This document shows, piece after piece, positions 1 to 10,564 of a stretch of DNA of 64,000 nucleotides (positions within the stretch are counted from its first letter, which is position 1; each line of letters starts with the position of its first letter). Below the pieces are notes generated by a model. It was not told the DNA's origin and ran no database searches. It saw only the letters and a list, made by a program, of their open reading frames with translations. Location: positions 59,141,795-59,205,794 of the forward strand of contig JACMZG010001863.1 of NCBI GenBank assembly GCA_018340805.1, in the 5' to 3' direction. Source of the stretch: Microvelia longipes. Its lineage: Eukaryota > Arthropoda > Insecta > Hemiptera > Veliidae. Position numbers and translations under genes: made by a program.

Positions 1-330
1 TAATTAAAGCATTCTTTCCTATATGTTTTTTTTTAACTTTTTGTTTTTATATGTTTCCTGTTTATTTTATTTTTTTTTTTTTTTTTTTTTTTTAAGAGGG
101 TTAAGTATTCTTTTGTAAAAAAAAACAAATACTATACAAACGCTCCAGCCATCCTCGAGCACGAGCTTTGCTCTTGAGAAGATATGCTATTATGATTTTT
201 AGTTTTTAATGAATAAGTGTGTACCTTTTTTTATTGCAGAATAAACTATTTTTATTTTTTTCTTTTTATATGTATATATGTGCATACATATACATACATA
301 TTTATGTTAAAGTAATAAATCTGGTTATAG

Positions 331-579
331 AAGATGTATGCAAGCTTAGCTGTAGCGATGGTTTCAAGAGAGACAGTAATGGAAAGGAACTGTGTGAATG
401 TCAAACCACGAGTAGATGTATCGATATAACCACGTGCAATAGAAAGTGCAAACATGGTTATCGCACAAACTCGGCCGGCTGTCAGATTTGTAAATGCTGC
501 AAACCTTTAGACAGCTGTAACAAGATCTGTCCTCATGGCTTCAAAGTCAAAGCAGGCTGCCCTGTTTGTAGTTGTCAAG
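331..579 (+). CDS. CRIM1: CRIM1-like gene, antistasin-repeat exon (5' part of gene lies off the window)
   Basis: First recognisable exon of a gene running to 8938. The peptide has about two and a half antistasin-type repeats, with motifs such as CSDGFKRDSNGKELCEC, CKHGYRTNSAGCQICKC and CPHGFKVKAGCPVCSC. CRIM1 proteins combine an IGFBP-like domain, VWC modules, antistasin repeats, more VWC modules and one transmembrane helix. They bind BMP-type ligands at the cell surface and in the secretory pathway (family knowledge). I place the acceptor at 329-330 (ggttatag), the last AG before the cysteine pattern starts; an alternative AG lies near 239. The donor is AAG|gtattt at 579/580 and leaves phase 1. 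The signal peptide, IGFBP domain and first VWC modules must lie upstream of base 1. The domain identity is solid; the 5' boundary is less so. Confidence 0.8.
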
Positions 580-624
580 GTATTTGTGAACTTTAGTTTT
601 TTCATGATTTTTTAAAGGTTTATT

Positions 625-871
625 TTTGGTTAAAATAACCTTTGGATTTCACCTTTAGTTAAAGTAACGTTTGGTTTTAACCTTTGGTTAAAATAACCCT
701 TGAATTTAACCTTTGGTTAAAGTAACCTTTGAATTTAACCTTTGGTTAAAGTAACCTGTGAATTTAACCTTTGGTTAAAATAACCTTTGAATTTAACCTT
801 TGGTTAAAATAACCTTTGAATTTAACCTTTGGTTAAAGCAACCTTTAAATTTCACCTTTGGTTAAAGTAAA
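625..871. repeat. 29-bp minisatellite in a CRIM1 intron
   Basis: About eight tandem copies of a unit containing AACCTTTGGTTAAARTAACC then TTTGAATTT, with scattered substitutions. No coding content. Confidence 0.9.
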
Positions 872-884
872 TGTGGTTATATAT

Positions 885-1049
885 AAGACTAACATATTTG
901 CCAAATTTTATCTCATTATCAGCATTAGTTCAATTTTTATCAAATGACTTGTGTACGTTTTTTAAAAACTTGTAAAAAATCAGAAAATGATTCAATTGAG
1001 CTTAAATTTGGTACAAGTGTGTACCTTTACTTAATAAATAAGTACACTA
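885..1049 (+). repeat. Dispersed repeat, copy 1
   Basis: Contains TTTGCCAAATTTTATCTCAT and AATTTGGTACAAGTGTGTAC. Related sequence recurs at 20,145-20,315 (+) and 59,330-59,500 (-). Class unknown; it abuts the Tc-like MITE at 1,050. Confidence 0.6.
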
Positions 1050-1446
1050 CAGTCTATCGTTTAGTTTAAAAATCTTGACAGGTCAGTTTACACACCACTG
1101 ATTCTTAAGAAAAAAAATCCCTGCAAGAAAGGAGCGGGAAAAAACTTGTAAACAAATCAGTTATTTTACCCGTATTTTCTTGGCAATGTTTTTACATTTC
1201 TTTTGTAGTTTTTATTTTAAAATATCATTTTTAAGAATACTTTGTAAGTAGCTTTCAAAACGATGTAATCAAAAGAAGAACCATAAACAAAGTGAACGAT
1301 TGCCGGGAAGAAGGTTTTTTCCCTACAGCGGTTATTGTGGTAGGTATTTTTTCCTCTTTTTAAGTGAGAGGTTGGCAGCGGCACCTCTGATTGGTCAATC
1401 CCCAAAATACTTATGACCTTGGGGATTTTTAAAGTAAACGATAGAG
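1050..1446 (+). mobile_element. Tc1/mariner-like MITE, copy 1 (TA target)
   Basis: Starts TA|CAGTCTATCGTTTAGTTT and ends with an imperfect inverted version (AAGTAAACGATAGAG). Body about 397 bp, no coding capacity. Related copies lie at 21,174, 24,845 and 60,087. The 5' TA is present; the last bases of the right end have been altered. Confidence 0.8.
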
Positions 1447-1529
1447 TAAGTTTCATGTCAATAGAGTAGAATGTGTCAGTAGAGTGTATTATATAGTCAT
1501 CTAATCTATGTTATGTCGTTTATGTACAG

Positions 1530-1577
1530 GTGCTAGTGATTCATCAGAACACCTCATAGACTTGCACTGTTCTACAG
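1530..1577 (+). CDS. CRIM1: CRIM1-like gene, 48-nt micro-exon
   Basis: A 48-nt open segment sits between a good acceptor (tatgtacag) and a good donor (ACAG|gtcagt), with phase 1 on both sides, so it fits between the flanking exons. It reads G-ASDSSEHLIDLHCSTG. Its single Cys supplies the first cysteine of the next VWC module, which otherwise starts without one, about 21 residues before the CxxCxC core. That structural fit is the main reason to accept so small an exon. Nothing else in the 1.9 kb intron fills this role. RNA-seq junctions would settle it. Confidence 0.72.
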
Positions 1578-2224
1578 GTCAGTCTACATCAGCTTTACAA
1601 TACACTATTCACTTTTTTATTTATTTATTTATAATTTACGGCGTGAGCCAATATACAAAAATCAAGAAACAAAAATTTACAAAATTAAGATAAAAAAAAA
1701 ATAAGTTACAGTATAAATTAGTGGTAAATATCAAAATGGAAAATTTGACAAGACTATAAAATAAAAATAAAATATTCCATTCATAAAGGAGGAAAGTAAA
1801 TGGGGAAAAAAGAAAAAAAAAGCTATAACATCAAAGTAATAGTGACACAAAGTGATAGCTTGCGATAATCGAATCCAAACTTTTCCTTATTTAATTTCCC
1901 CCCCCCCCCCTGGTCTAGAGTTCTTTCAACTGTGTGACAGAGAGAGGTCAATGGAATTTTAAAAATCAGCTTATTTGTAACAGTAATAGTTTATTTTGTT
2001 ACAAAATTCTGCCTATGATATTACCATGTGAAAATCACACCCAAGTGAATGATTTTAAATAATAGATGCACTCTTACATGTTATGAAAAGAGTTGCAACT
2101 GTTGCATAATTTGACATTTTTCAGTATTGATGCTCACTGCAGTGCCTGAACCCTCTCTGACCTTCAATTAATATTCCAAAGAATATAAATCAAAATATTT
2201 ACCATAGTTATCTTGTGTCTACTA

Positions 2225-2415
2225 TTGATGTTTTGCAAAGTGACTTACACTACTAGAGGGAGGACTAGAGTTGAATAGCACAGTGATAAGGGGTCTGGTA
2301 GTGTGATTATATCCATTGGTTGCTATAACTGTACTTACACCTACTCTAGGGAGACTAGACACTCCCCACCTGTCTACAGCTCTTATTGGGGACACAGATT
2401 TATAATGCACCCTAC
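2225..2415. repeat. Dispersed repeat with GAGGGAGGAC motif
   Basis: Contains CTAGAGGGAGGAC, ATAGCACAGTGATAAGGGGT and ACTCTAGGGAGACTAGACAC. The same modules recur at 60,750-60,990, and pieces at 6,400 and 61,205 (inverted). Class not recognised. It ends about 60 bp before VWC exon A. Confidence 0.6.
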
Positions 2416-2472
2416 AAACTGCACTTCTAGGATATGTAAGTAAATATTTATCGTTTCTGTGGTATTGTGTAG

Positions 2473-2634
2473 AGTCAGGAGGGAAGAGAGATGATGGAGA
2501 GAGCTGGGAGGATCACTGCAGACAGTGCTACTGCAGTCAAGGCAAAGAAATGTGCACACTCATTGTCTGTCCCAAGATAGACTGTCCTGTACCGCTTGTT
2601 TTTCATAAGAACAGCTGTTGTCCACAGTGTCCTG
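2473..2634 (+). CDS. CRIM1: CRIM1-like gene, VWC exon A
   Basis: This 162-nt exon, phase 1 to phase 1, has acceptor attgtgtag and donor CCTG|gtatgt. It encodes a von Willebrand factor C module with DGESWEDHCRQCYC followed by spaced cysteines and the closing CCPQCP. The first VWC cysteine comes from the preceding 48-nt exon. VWC modules of this family contact BMP-type ligands (family knowledge). It is followed by a 675-bp intron with no recognisable element. Confidence 0.9.
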
Positions 2635-3260
2635 GTATGTAGACTATACTCACTTCGCTATTCGCGATTCAAAGAGATAGTTGTCAGGTTGGCAATACCA
2701 ATGGTGGGAAAACGAAAGGGTGATCAAAAACATTTATCATAGGATTAGCATAGGAGCTAATAAAAATTCTTATTTTATATCTTTATTGTTAAAATTTATA
2801 GAACGACCAACGGTGCTAAAAACATTGCCAATATTTCATAGATATATACTTTGATTATTCCAGGATTTCAAATATAGAATCAGGCTCTTATCACTACAGA
2901 CTTGGATTTTTCCGATTTTAGCCAGAAATAATAAAACCTAAACAGATAATTTAAACAAACATTTTACAAAAAGTGAATTTATTGAGATTAATTATTTTAG
3001 TATGTAAATAACATTTTTTTAAAGAAAATAATATTCCTTTATTTAATAAATGTACATGCAATAAAATGTTTACAAAAAAATATAGTGGAAAAATATAGAC
3101 CGAGGAGAATAGTAGTTTTAGGTGTCTCGATTGCTGGCTCCTGTAAATATTTTGTGGCAGAAAAGCTTTGAATAAATTGACTTAACAATTTTTATGTCAC
3201 AACTCTAGATGGGACGAATTTTAACACACGACGGTCATCCATAAGGGTCAAACATCTTGA

Positions 3261-3560
<300 letters not shown>

Positions 3561-3616
3561 TAATCACCACTTATTTACAGTTGTATTTTATAGCAAGAAA
3601 ATATAAATGCAAAAAT

Positions 3617-3791
3617 TAAAAAGTTTCTTCTTGTGGACTTATAAAAAAAATAAATAAATAAAAACGGATTAATAACACAAAAGTCCTATATTTTTTTAAT
3701 ATATAATAATAACTAAGCTTTCGACTAAAAATTAGTCATCATCAGAGTTTAACAAATATAAAATATAAAATAAAAATACAATTTTACAAAC
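3617..3791 (-). mobile_element. Solo ribozyme-bearing PLE terminus (same family as the 61.8 kb palindrome)
   Basis: Sequence matches one arm of the palindrome at 61,822-62,106, including the outer part AAGTTTCTTCTTGTGGAC and the hammerhead-like core at 3706-3747. No inverted partner arm is seen next to it, so this is a single-arm copy. It lies in a CRIM1 intron. Confidence 0.7.
3706..3747 (-). ncRNA. Hammerhead-ribozyme-like motif
   Basis: On the minus strand: CTGATGA, an extra T, stem II GACT / AGTC with an AT-rich loop, then GAAA and GCTTAGTTA. Stem II is fully paired. Stem III pairs three bases; stem I next to the core is poor, so activity is doubtful. Confidence 0.5.
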
Positions 3792-3949
3792 TACTTCATA
3801 TTGCACCTTGGTATGGTTTGGTAAGCTATGCTTAAAAAAAAAACTTCATCGATATATGTTTTGCTTGCCATGCATGATGGCGGTAAGAAAGCACCGCTCG
3901 TCTCTGGTAAGTACTTCACATTATATTCTTCGGAATTAATTGAAGGTCA

Positions 3950-4178
3950 GAGTGAGTTCAGGCTCTGTCGGCGCCCTGATGAGTTAGACATAACGAAACA
4001 GAGTGGGACATGAGATTATGTCGAGCCATCAATGATGACGAATGTCGAATGATGGAACAGTTCCCAGATGTAACATTGCATTTTGCTTGTTACATTTCCT
4101 AGGTGTCTCTCGCACAATTATATTGTGTCAACTATTCATGTTTTGCAAAACTCTGTAGTATCAAATGATATTTAAATT
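3950..4178 (+). mobile_element. Ribozyme-bearing short element, single-arm copy (22.4 kb family)
   Basis: About 230 bp matching the right arm of the element at 22,389-22,698: GGCTCTGTCGGCGCC, the hammerhead-like core, ATGTCGAGCC, the TGCATTTTGCTTGTTACAT segment and the end TAGTATCAAATGATAT. No inverted arm is visible. It is inserted in a CRIM1 intron. Confidence 0.7.
3961..4027 (+). ncRNA. Hammerhead-like core, GUUA/UAAC stem II type
   Basis: CTGATGA at 3976-3982, stem II GTTA (3983-3986) / TAAC (3991-3994) with loop GACA, then GAAA (3995-3998). A downstream GTC (4020-4022) could be the cleavage triplet. Outer strands GGCTC and GAGCC are perfectly complementary, but 10 unpaired bases separate the 5' strand from the core. 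This is not a standard stem I. Confidence 0.45.
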
Positions 4179-4260
4179 TTATAGACTGTTTTTCTTTTAA
4201 ATTTTATTTTATTGTACATTCTATTTGTTTCTATTTTGTATGTAAATGGATCTCAAGGTC

Positions 4261-4347
4261 CTTTTACTTATGCAAGTCTTTTACTTATGCAAGTCTTTTA
4301 CTTATGCAAGTCTTTTACATATGCAAGTCTTTTACATATGCAAGTCC
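4261..4347. repeat. 17-bp minisatellite
   Basis: Five tandem copies of CTTTTACWTATGCAAGT in a CRIM1 intron. Open frames across it are a by-product of the repetition. Confidence 0.9.
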
Positions 4348-4502
4348 TTAACTTGGTGGGAAGTTTTCACCCAGGCCTACAAACTGATTTTACTCATTAG
4401 TATTCATTTATTCAAGAGTTTATTTAGTATTAATAAAACACCCAAGTCTCTCCACGTATAATATTACAACAACAGCCTACAACAACAGATTCTATTATTC
4501 CA

Positions 4503-5228
4503 GCCTCATCATTCCACCCTTGGTCCCAAAAGTTGGCTTCATTTCATTTTCTTGTCAATCGTTTGCTAAGAGTGCCTATGACTCCCGAAGCCTTTAATAA
4601 GGAAAGGAATACTATTTATAGTATGTAGGCTAATGGTTACACAATAAGGGTAGTTGACAAGATTATAGAAAAGAAGCAACATAAGGAAATAATAAATAGA
4701 TTCTACAGTAATCCTGACCCAGCTTCATCAATTCGTTGGTGCACTATATCTTACATTGGCCCTTCGTCCGAGAAAATTGCTAGAGTGTTGAGAAATCAAG
4801 GATATAACACTGCTTTTCAATCTTCTGGATCCTTGAGAAGTATTGTATCTAAGCCAAAGGATAGTACGCATACTCTAGACAAAAGTGGTGTATATTTAAT
4901 GAAATGTAGCGTTTGTGATGCATCGTACATCGGCCAATCAGGAAGGAAAATAGGTGAGAGGGCATTAGAGCACCTGAAGGGACCGGACAGTCGGTTTTAC
5001 GATCATATAAAAGAAAAAGGCCATGAGAATAACAACACTCACGAAATAGCTTTGCTGCATGAAGTTAGAAAGGGTCCGAAACTTACGTTTTTAGAAGCTC
5101 TTGAAATTAAAAGGAATAACGCCCTGTTTGGGCCCTCCGCCAGAGGAGAGGGAGGCTCTTCAGTTTTACTAGATGAACTAATAAAAATAAAGAGACCACC
5201 AGTCCGATTTGTCAAAGCTAACAAGTGA
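4503..5228 (+). pseudogene. PLE polyprotein C-terminus (post-RT linker plus GIY-YIG endonuclease), broken
   Basis: One frame runs from about 4503 to TGA at 5226-5228, interrupted by TAG at 4626-4628. The region before the stop reads like the segment after PLE reverse transcriptase (HFLVNRLLRVPMTPEAFNKE). After it come SYIGPSSEKIARVLRNQGYN, a linker, and a GIY-YIG nuclease core: GVYLMKCSVCDASYIGQSG, then RKIGERALEHL with the conserved Arg. A Glu lies further on in FLEALEIK. In active PLEs this domain nicks the target for reverse transcription (family knowledge). The reverse transcriptase palm is absent. One stop in an otherwise readable frame implies a fairly recent loss. Confidence 0.88.
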
Positions 5229-5388
5229 CTCCTTACTACTTTTATACATCGTTCGCCGGTTTGTTTTTTATTTTTTATTCTGTTGACTTATTGTATGTTT
5301 TTATTATTTTTTTTTGGTTTATTTATTTATTTTCTCTCTTTCTTATTTTTTACTAGGTGTAGTCATTGATTTATTTTTTCATTGTTCA

Positions 5389-5428
5389 GGCACTGATGAT
5401 GACCGAAAGGTTGAAAGCTGGCTCTGTC
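5389..5428 (+). ncRNA. Hammerhead ribozyme motif in the PLE 3' region
   Basis: Stem I GGCA / TGTC (5389-5392 with 5425-5428, one G.T pair). Core CTGATGA 5393-5399 and one extra T. Stem II GACC / GGTT around a GAAA loop, core GAAA 5413-5416. Stem III is short (AGC / GCT around TG), and the predicted cleavage base is C5424. The tiny stem III matches the minimal type I hammerheads reported for PLEs, which may act as dimers. All core residues are intact. Activity is inferred, not shown. Confidence 0.75.
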
Positions 5429-5515
5429 AATAAATATTATATGTGGAGAGACTTGGGTATTTTATTAATACTATATACTTCACTTGCTCTTCTTCTTTGT
5501 CTGAGTTTATTTAGT

Positions 5516-5930
5516 CTAAGAAAACTTACATGTTTATTGAATCTTTAGTGGGCGGATGAATAAAACTAATGCTTATGAACCCCCTCCCACCCCCCCCTCC
5601 TGACTGAGTAGAAATTAGAACCTCAAGGAACAATAAAAATTAATTTTTAGCCAATTTTTTGATTAAATTTATTATTGATTCTACAGAAACATTAAAATCT
5701 TGTCTCTTCATAAGCAATTTTCAATGTATTGACCAATAGTTTACATTTGCAAGTATCATTGCAGTGAGCGAGAATGGCCTGTCTAGTTATTCATACTAAA
5801 AGAATCTTAGTACAGCTGGTACTGAGATATTGCAAGCAATTTTAGCAAAGTTTCATCTGAAAATGTTACATATAAGACTTTGTTTCGGAAGTGGAGGGGG
5901 AATTGATTACAATAATATATATACTCAAAG
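5516..5930. other. CRIM1 intron segment without recognised feature
   Basis: AT-rich unique-looking intron sequence with a short C-rich run near 5580-5600. I see no exon or element. Confidence 0.5.
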
Positions 5931-5932
5931 TT

Positions 5933-6145
<213 letters not shown>

Positions 6146-6170
6146 TTATATATTGTTGTTGTTAATATAG

Positions 6171-6331
6171 TTGCAGTGATAACAGAGAGGCAGGCATGGA
6201 GTGGAGAGAGTCAGAGTGCAAGAGCTGTGTCTGCATCAACGGTGTGTCTGAGTGTTTTGATGAAAATTGCGATGACTCACCATGTGATACACCTGTTATC
6301 GTAAAGAATCAGTGTTGCCCTGTTTGTACTG
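6171..6331 (+). CDS. CRIM1: CRIM1-like gene, VWC exon C
   Basis: The 161-nt exon enters in phase 2 (acceptor gttaatatag) and leaves in phase 1 (ACTG|gtaagt). With the two bases from the previous exon it reads S-CSDNREAGMEWRESECK, then SCVCINGVSECFDENC and CCPVCT, a complete VWC module. The acceptor follows a long (TA)n/(CA)n/(TG)n block ending about 25 bp upstream, so the usual pyrimidine tract is poor (see findings). Confidence 0.92.
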
Positions 6332-6446
6332 GTAAGTCATACCGACAATCACAATGTTATGGTTTTAGTACATATATTTTTATATACAAAAAGAGATCAT
6401 TCCTTAGAGGGAGGATACAACAGCTCTTATGATTCCCTTGGTGGCT

Positions 6447-6766
6447 TACTACCATAACTGTGCATTGAGAAATATAATAGTTACTACCATAACTGTGCAT
6501 TGAGAAATATAATAGTTACTACCATAACTGTGCATTGAGAAATATAATAGTTACTACCATAACTGTGCATTGAGAAATATAATAGTTACTACCATAACTG
6601 TGCATTGAGAAATATAATAGTACTACCATAACTGTGCATTGAGTACTACCATAACTGTGCATTGAGAAATATAATAGTTACTACCATAACTGTGCATTGA
6701 GAAATATAATAGAACTGTGCGAAAATATAATAGTTACTACCATAACTGTGCATTGAGAAATATAAC
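6447..6766. repeat. 35-bp minisatellite
   Basis: About nine copies of a unit containing TTACTACCATAACTGTGCAT then TGAGAAATATAATAG. Some copies are shortened by deletions. It lies in the intron after VWC exon C. Confidence 0.92.
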
Positions 6767-6984
6767 TATATCTTGCTATTTACTTGAAGACCAAAACATT
6801 TTATCTGTCTCACATACCAGAAAAATTATCTGTTCAATAATTAAATCAAATCCTACCCTCATAGTTCTTAAACAAGAAATGTATTAGCTCTAAAATATTA
6901 AGTTGTATTGGTTGTGTTCAGTCCTTGGATAGGTGACCACTAATGCTATAATTGAAAGTAAACGGTTGCCAAAGGGATTATTAC

Positions 6985-7078
6985 TATAGTAGTAGTAGTA
7001 GTAATATGGGGGGAGTGGTAGTAACTACCAGGCAAGTAGGCCACGTTGTTGGGCCCTTTTTGCCAGCTCCCTAAGATA
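6985..7078 (-). repeat. Dispersed repeat with (TAG)n end, copy 1
   Basis: (TAG)n followed by GGCAAGTAGGCCACGTTGTT and GGGCCCTTTTTGCCAG. A second copy lies at 45,955-46,040. The simple-repeat end and short body suggest a SINE or LINE 3' tail; class not assigned. Confidence 0.55.
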
Positions 7079-7329
7079 GTGTTCTACTCCTTTTAATTCC
7101 AAGTGTAGGTGTATTTCATCTAATCTAGACAGAAGAGCTGTGAATTTCTATGGTTCCTCTCATGCTATATTCAAGCAATCATATATATTTTCACTGAAGC
7201 TTATAGTCTAGTGAAAACTAGGAACAACACGTGCCCTTGCTGATAAACCAAACCTCCATACACTTTAAACTACAAGGCAGACACACTATAGTATTATAAT
7301 GAATCTACTATGAGGGTCCTAAATTTTGT

Positions 7330-7566
7330 CTATACCCAGTTTCATTTAGGGTAAGGGATCTTTAACGAGTACCTGACAACTCACAGGCTCGAGATCACTG
7401 GTTTTACGTCCCTTCTGAAGGATGTGGTTCGCAGAATTTTTATCCCTCTCATAAAAATCCCAGGCGCGTGCTAGGATTGAACCCATGTCTAAAAAAACTC
7501 GGGAGTTTAAAGTCCATTCATTCTGTATATTGGCCGCGTACCTTAACCACTACACCATGGGTGACT
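7330..7566 (-). mobile_element. tRNA-derived SINE, copy 1
   Basis: On the minus strand an A-box-like TGGTGTAGTGGTTAAGG (7541-7560) and a B-box GGGTTCAATCC (7474-7484) define a Pol III promoter. A longer tRNA-unrelated part lies toward 7330 (ACGTCCCTTCTGAAGGATGT). A and B boxes are about 60 bp apart, longer than in a tRNA, with GAATGAATGGACTTTAAACT between them. The same arrangement recurs at 63,889-64,000 (+). It is in a CRIM1 intron, just before a (TA)n tract. Confidence 0.75.
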
Positions 7567-7582
7567 TGTTTTAATTATTACT

Positions 7583-7756
<174 letters not shown>

Positions 7757-7794
7757 AAATACTAAAATGGATGTCATAAACTTGTTTGATTTAG

Positions 7795-7938
7795 ATGGAT
7801 GGATGAAACCCATTGGTAAATGCAGGTTAGGCAACATTACATTTGCTATAGGAGCAGAATTAGATGTAGAGCCTTGTCTCAGGTGCTCTTGCTTACCAGG
7901 GCCATCTATGTCTTGCTCTAGGAATCATTGTAGTAAAG
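7795..7938 (+). CDS. CRIM1: CRIM1-like gene, partial VWC exon D
   Basis: The 144-nt exon, phase 1 to phase 1, has acceptor tttgatttag and donor AAAG|gtactc. It encodes a VWC-like segment with GKCRLGNITFAIGAEL, then PCLRCSCLPGPSMSC and NHC. It lacks the terminal CCPxC part, so this last module is shortened or degenerate. A 170-bp (TA)n tract ends about 40 bp upstream of the acceptor. No additional exon is apparent before the membrane exon. Confidence 0.85.
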
Positions 7939-8123
7939 GTACTCTGTAATATTATTTTCCTCTGTATTTAAATATTGTTTACTATTGGATACATTTTCTT
8001 AATTAAATTAATCTGATCTTAGAATAATATTTGCATGGTAACAATATGAGACTGCACCACATAGGCATCCTGTTAATCTTATGAAAGCCAGTTTTCTGGT
8101 GATCTTAAGTATAGGTTCTTACT

Positions 8124-8331
8124 ATGGGTACCTACATTATGGGTACATACTATGGGTACAGTATGTACATTAGGGTACTCAGGATATGTACATTATGGGT
8201 ACCCAGGTATGTACATTATGGGTACCCAGGTACATTATGGGTACCCAGGATATGTACATTATGGGTACTCAGGATATGTACATTATGGGTACCCAGGGTA
8301 TGTACATTATGGGTACCCAGGGTATGTACAT
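8124..8331. repeat. 24-bp minisatellite
   Basis: About nine copies of GTACATTATGGGTACCCAGG with a variable RTAT end. It lies in the last CRIM1 intron. The unit is a multiple of three, which produces several spurious open frames. Confidence 0.93.
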
Positions 8332-8720
8332 TGATAAGGAAAGTTTTTTTATTAAAAAACAGTGTTTATAACATAAGACAAATATACATATGTAAGCATC
8401 TAATCCTGAACTAATATTTTTTGACTTATCTGTTTCCTTTATGTCATTTACTTTAATGTAAATGTTTAAATTTTGGTGTCTAGATATCCGTCTTATTTAT
8501 AAATTTTTCAGATTTATAAAAAACTATAATTTATTGTTGTTGATCTATTGATATAATAGTAGTTTCAGTAATAGTTTTGTTTCAAATTTATGATTACTGA
8601 TCATTGATTACTAGTTTACTATATTACTCAATGTTACTAAGTTATATGTCTGGGAATCAGATGACCAGGGGGTCCTCAAACTCAACTCCCTTAATTTAAT
8701 GATATATTAATATGTTCCAG

Positions 8721-8938
8721 GTATTGAAGAGGAGGGATGGGTGGTGAAAAAAGAAGGATTTCTGTGTTTACTCGGAGTATTTGTTTTCTGTGTTGGTATC
8801 ATTGCTGCTTTGGTAATAAGGTATTTCTGTGCTCGACGCAGGGATCGACTCAAACTCGGCCAGTCATATCAGTCTCAAACTGCTGCATATCATCAGTATA
8901 AATACGTGCCCACATATGAAATCAAACCCCCCATATGA
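8721..8938 (+). CDS. CRIM1: CRIM1-like gene, terminal exon: transmembrane helix and cytoplasmic tail
   Basis: The acceptor tatgttccag leads into a phase 1 exon ending at TGA (8936-8938). A hydrophobic stretch (core LLGVFVFCVGIIAALVI) is followed by a basic stop-transfer run, CARRRDRLK. A tail of about 35 residues follows, rich in Tyr and Gln and ending YEIKPPI. This is the single-pass type I C-terminus expected for CRIM1. The tail is the natural end of the gene. I did not identify a clear poly(A) site: the 3' flank becomes a 40-bp minisatellite within 220 bp. Confidence 0.9.
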
Positions 8939-9154
8939 GTTGATATTATCACTTAGTGCTTGCAGCATTGGTAAATCTATTCAGGATATTTACCAGATTT
9001 TTTTAGTAAAATTTGGAAGAGGTTCCAAAATATACAGTGTTACCCAGGGAGTACAAATTTAAATGTTTAAGTTCCGATTTTTATTAAATATTTTTTATTT
9101 ACTATTTAATGGGGACTAAAAACAGAAAAACAAATTATAATAATCTGAGACACC

Positions 9155-9728
9155 AGAGGCATTTCTGAGAGCCAGAGAACATGACTCACCAGGAGGCATT
9201 TCTGAGAGCCAGACACAAACATGACTTACCAGAAGGCATTTCTTGACTGCACTACATGACTCACCAGGAGGCATTTCTGAGAGCAGACACAAACATGACT
9301 CACCAGGAGGCATTTCTGAGAGCCAGACACAGACTCACAGGCAAACAGACCAAACTCACCAGGAGGCATTTTTGAGAGCCAGACACAAACATGACTCACC
9401 AGGAGGCATTTCTGAGACCAGACACAAACATGACCACCAGGAGGCATTTTCTGAGAGCCAGACACAAACATGACTCACAGGGAGGCATTCTGAGAGCCAG
9501 ACACAAACATGACTCACCAGGAGGCATTTCTGAGAGCCAGACACAAACATGACTACCAGAAGGCATTTTTGAGAGCCAGACACAAACATGACTCACCAGG
9601 AGGCATTTCTGAGAGCCAGACACAAACATGACTCACCAGGAGGCATTTTTGAGAGCCAGACACAAACATGACTCACCAGGAGGCATCTCTGAGAGCCAGA
9701 CACAAACATAACTAACCAGGAGGAATTT
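9155..9728. repeat. 40-bp minisatellite downstream of CRIM1
   Basis: About 14 copies of a unit containing GAGGCATTTCTGAGAGCCAG and ACACAAACATGACTCACCAG. Copies differ mainly by short deletions. Non-coding. Confidence 0.93.
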
Positions 9729-9729
9729 T

Positions 9730-10560
9730 GGTTCCGGGTCCCTTTCGAAGTCCAGGAAATGGTCCCGAATTCAATGTCACCCTATAGTGGCGTTCCTTTT
9801 GATTTTATTAAATAAAACAAATGACCCTTTTTTAAGTTTATTAAATTTCAGACAAACTGATTTTTTTAACCATCAAAACTGGTTCAATAGAAGCAGAGAC
9901 ATTTCTGATAAATATTAAACTGTTACTGTGATTAATGTACTTCTTATGTAAGAAGAATCTATTTATCTATCAAAAATCACTGTATTAAGTCCATAGAGTA
10001 AGGAACTGAAACAACAAGAGTTCCCAGTAACCTGTCAATATCATTCACCAAGTTTGGTCTGCAGTGCACTCGTTTGTTTTATCAGAGCTCGTTGTTAACT
10101 AACAAAGCAAAGCTGACCAATGGAATTGCTTGTGTTGTATTAAAGTATGCTTAACATCGTTTGCATTTTTATTTTCATATTTTACTTTTATTTTAACAAA
10201 GCCCCAGGGATATTAATTTAAAATAAAAAAAACATCACTTGGTAACCTCTTCAAATTAAATTGTCTTCCCGGCTCCCTGACAATATCGTCTTGTCGGAAG
10301 CCTTTTGGAAATTAATTTTTAAAACAAAGAAAAAATACGATACATTTAGTAAACAATGTAATAAATCGTCTTGATATTTGTTTATTTAAGCGACCCTTGA
10401 TGTGGATAGCTATTATTTTTTGAACAAAAAGTATTATTTATTGCAAGAAATGAACGGAAATAAGTTTACAATTGAAGGATCTGTTTTACTTTTTGATTTC
10501 AGAATTTGTGAGAAATATTAATAGAATACTAAAACATTAATTTGGTTTGAATCAAGAGTT
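9730..10560. other. Intergenic, nothing recognised
   Basis: AT-rich sequence after the 40-bp array. No exon-like frame, terminal inverted repeat or tandem repeat that I can support. Confidence 0.45.
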
Positions 10561-10564
10561 TGGT

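Larger units (their letters stand above)
4429..5502 (+). mobile_element. 5'-truncated Penelope-like element with 13-bp target duplication
   Basis: The 1,074-bp element is flanked by identical GAGTTTATTTAGT at 4416-4428 and 5503-5515. It contains the end of a PLE polyprotein (post-RT linker plus GIY-YIG endonuclease) and an AT-rich 3' region with a hammerhead ribozyme at 5389-5428. Its first ~38 bp (ACCCAAGTCTCTCCAC near 4441) are an inverted copy of its own 3' terminus (GTGGAGAGACTTGGGT near 5440). PLEs are known for GIY-YIG domains, odd terminal repeats and hammerhead motifs, so the class is secure. The copy is dead: truncated, with an in-frame stop. Confidence 0.88.

Noticed and set aside
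9155..9728. CRISPR-like look of the 40-bp direct repeats
   Set aside because: There are no unique spacers between repeats; the units are contiguous, and the genome is eukaryotic.
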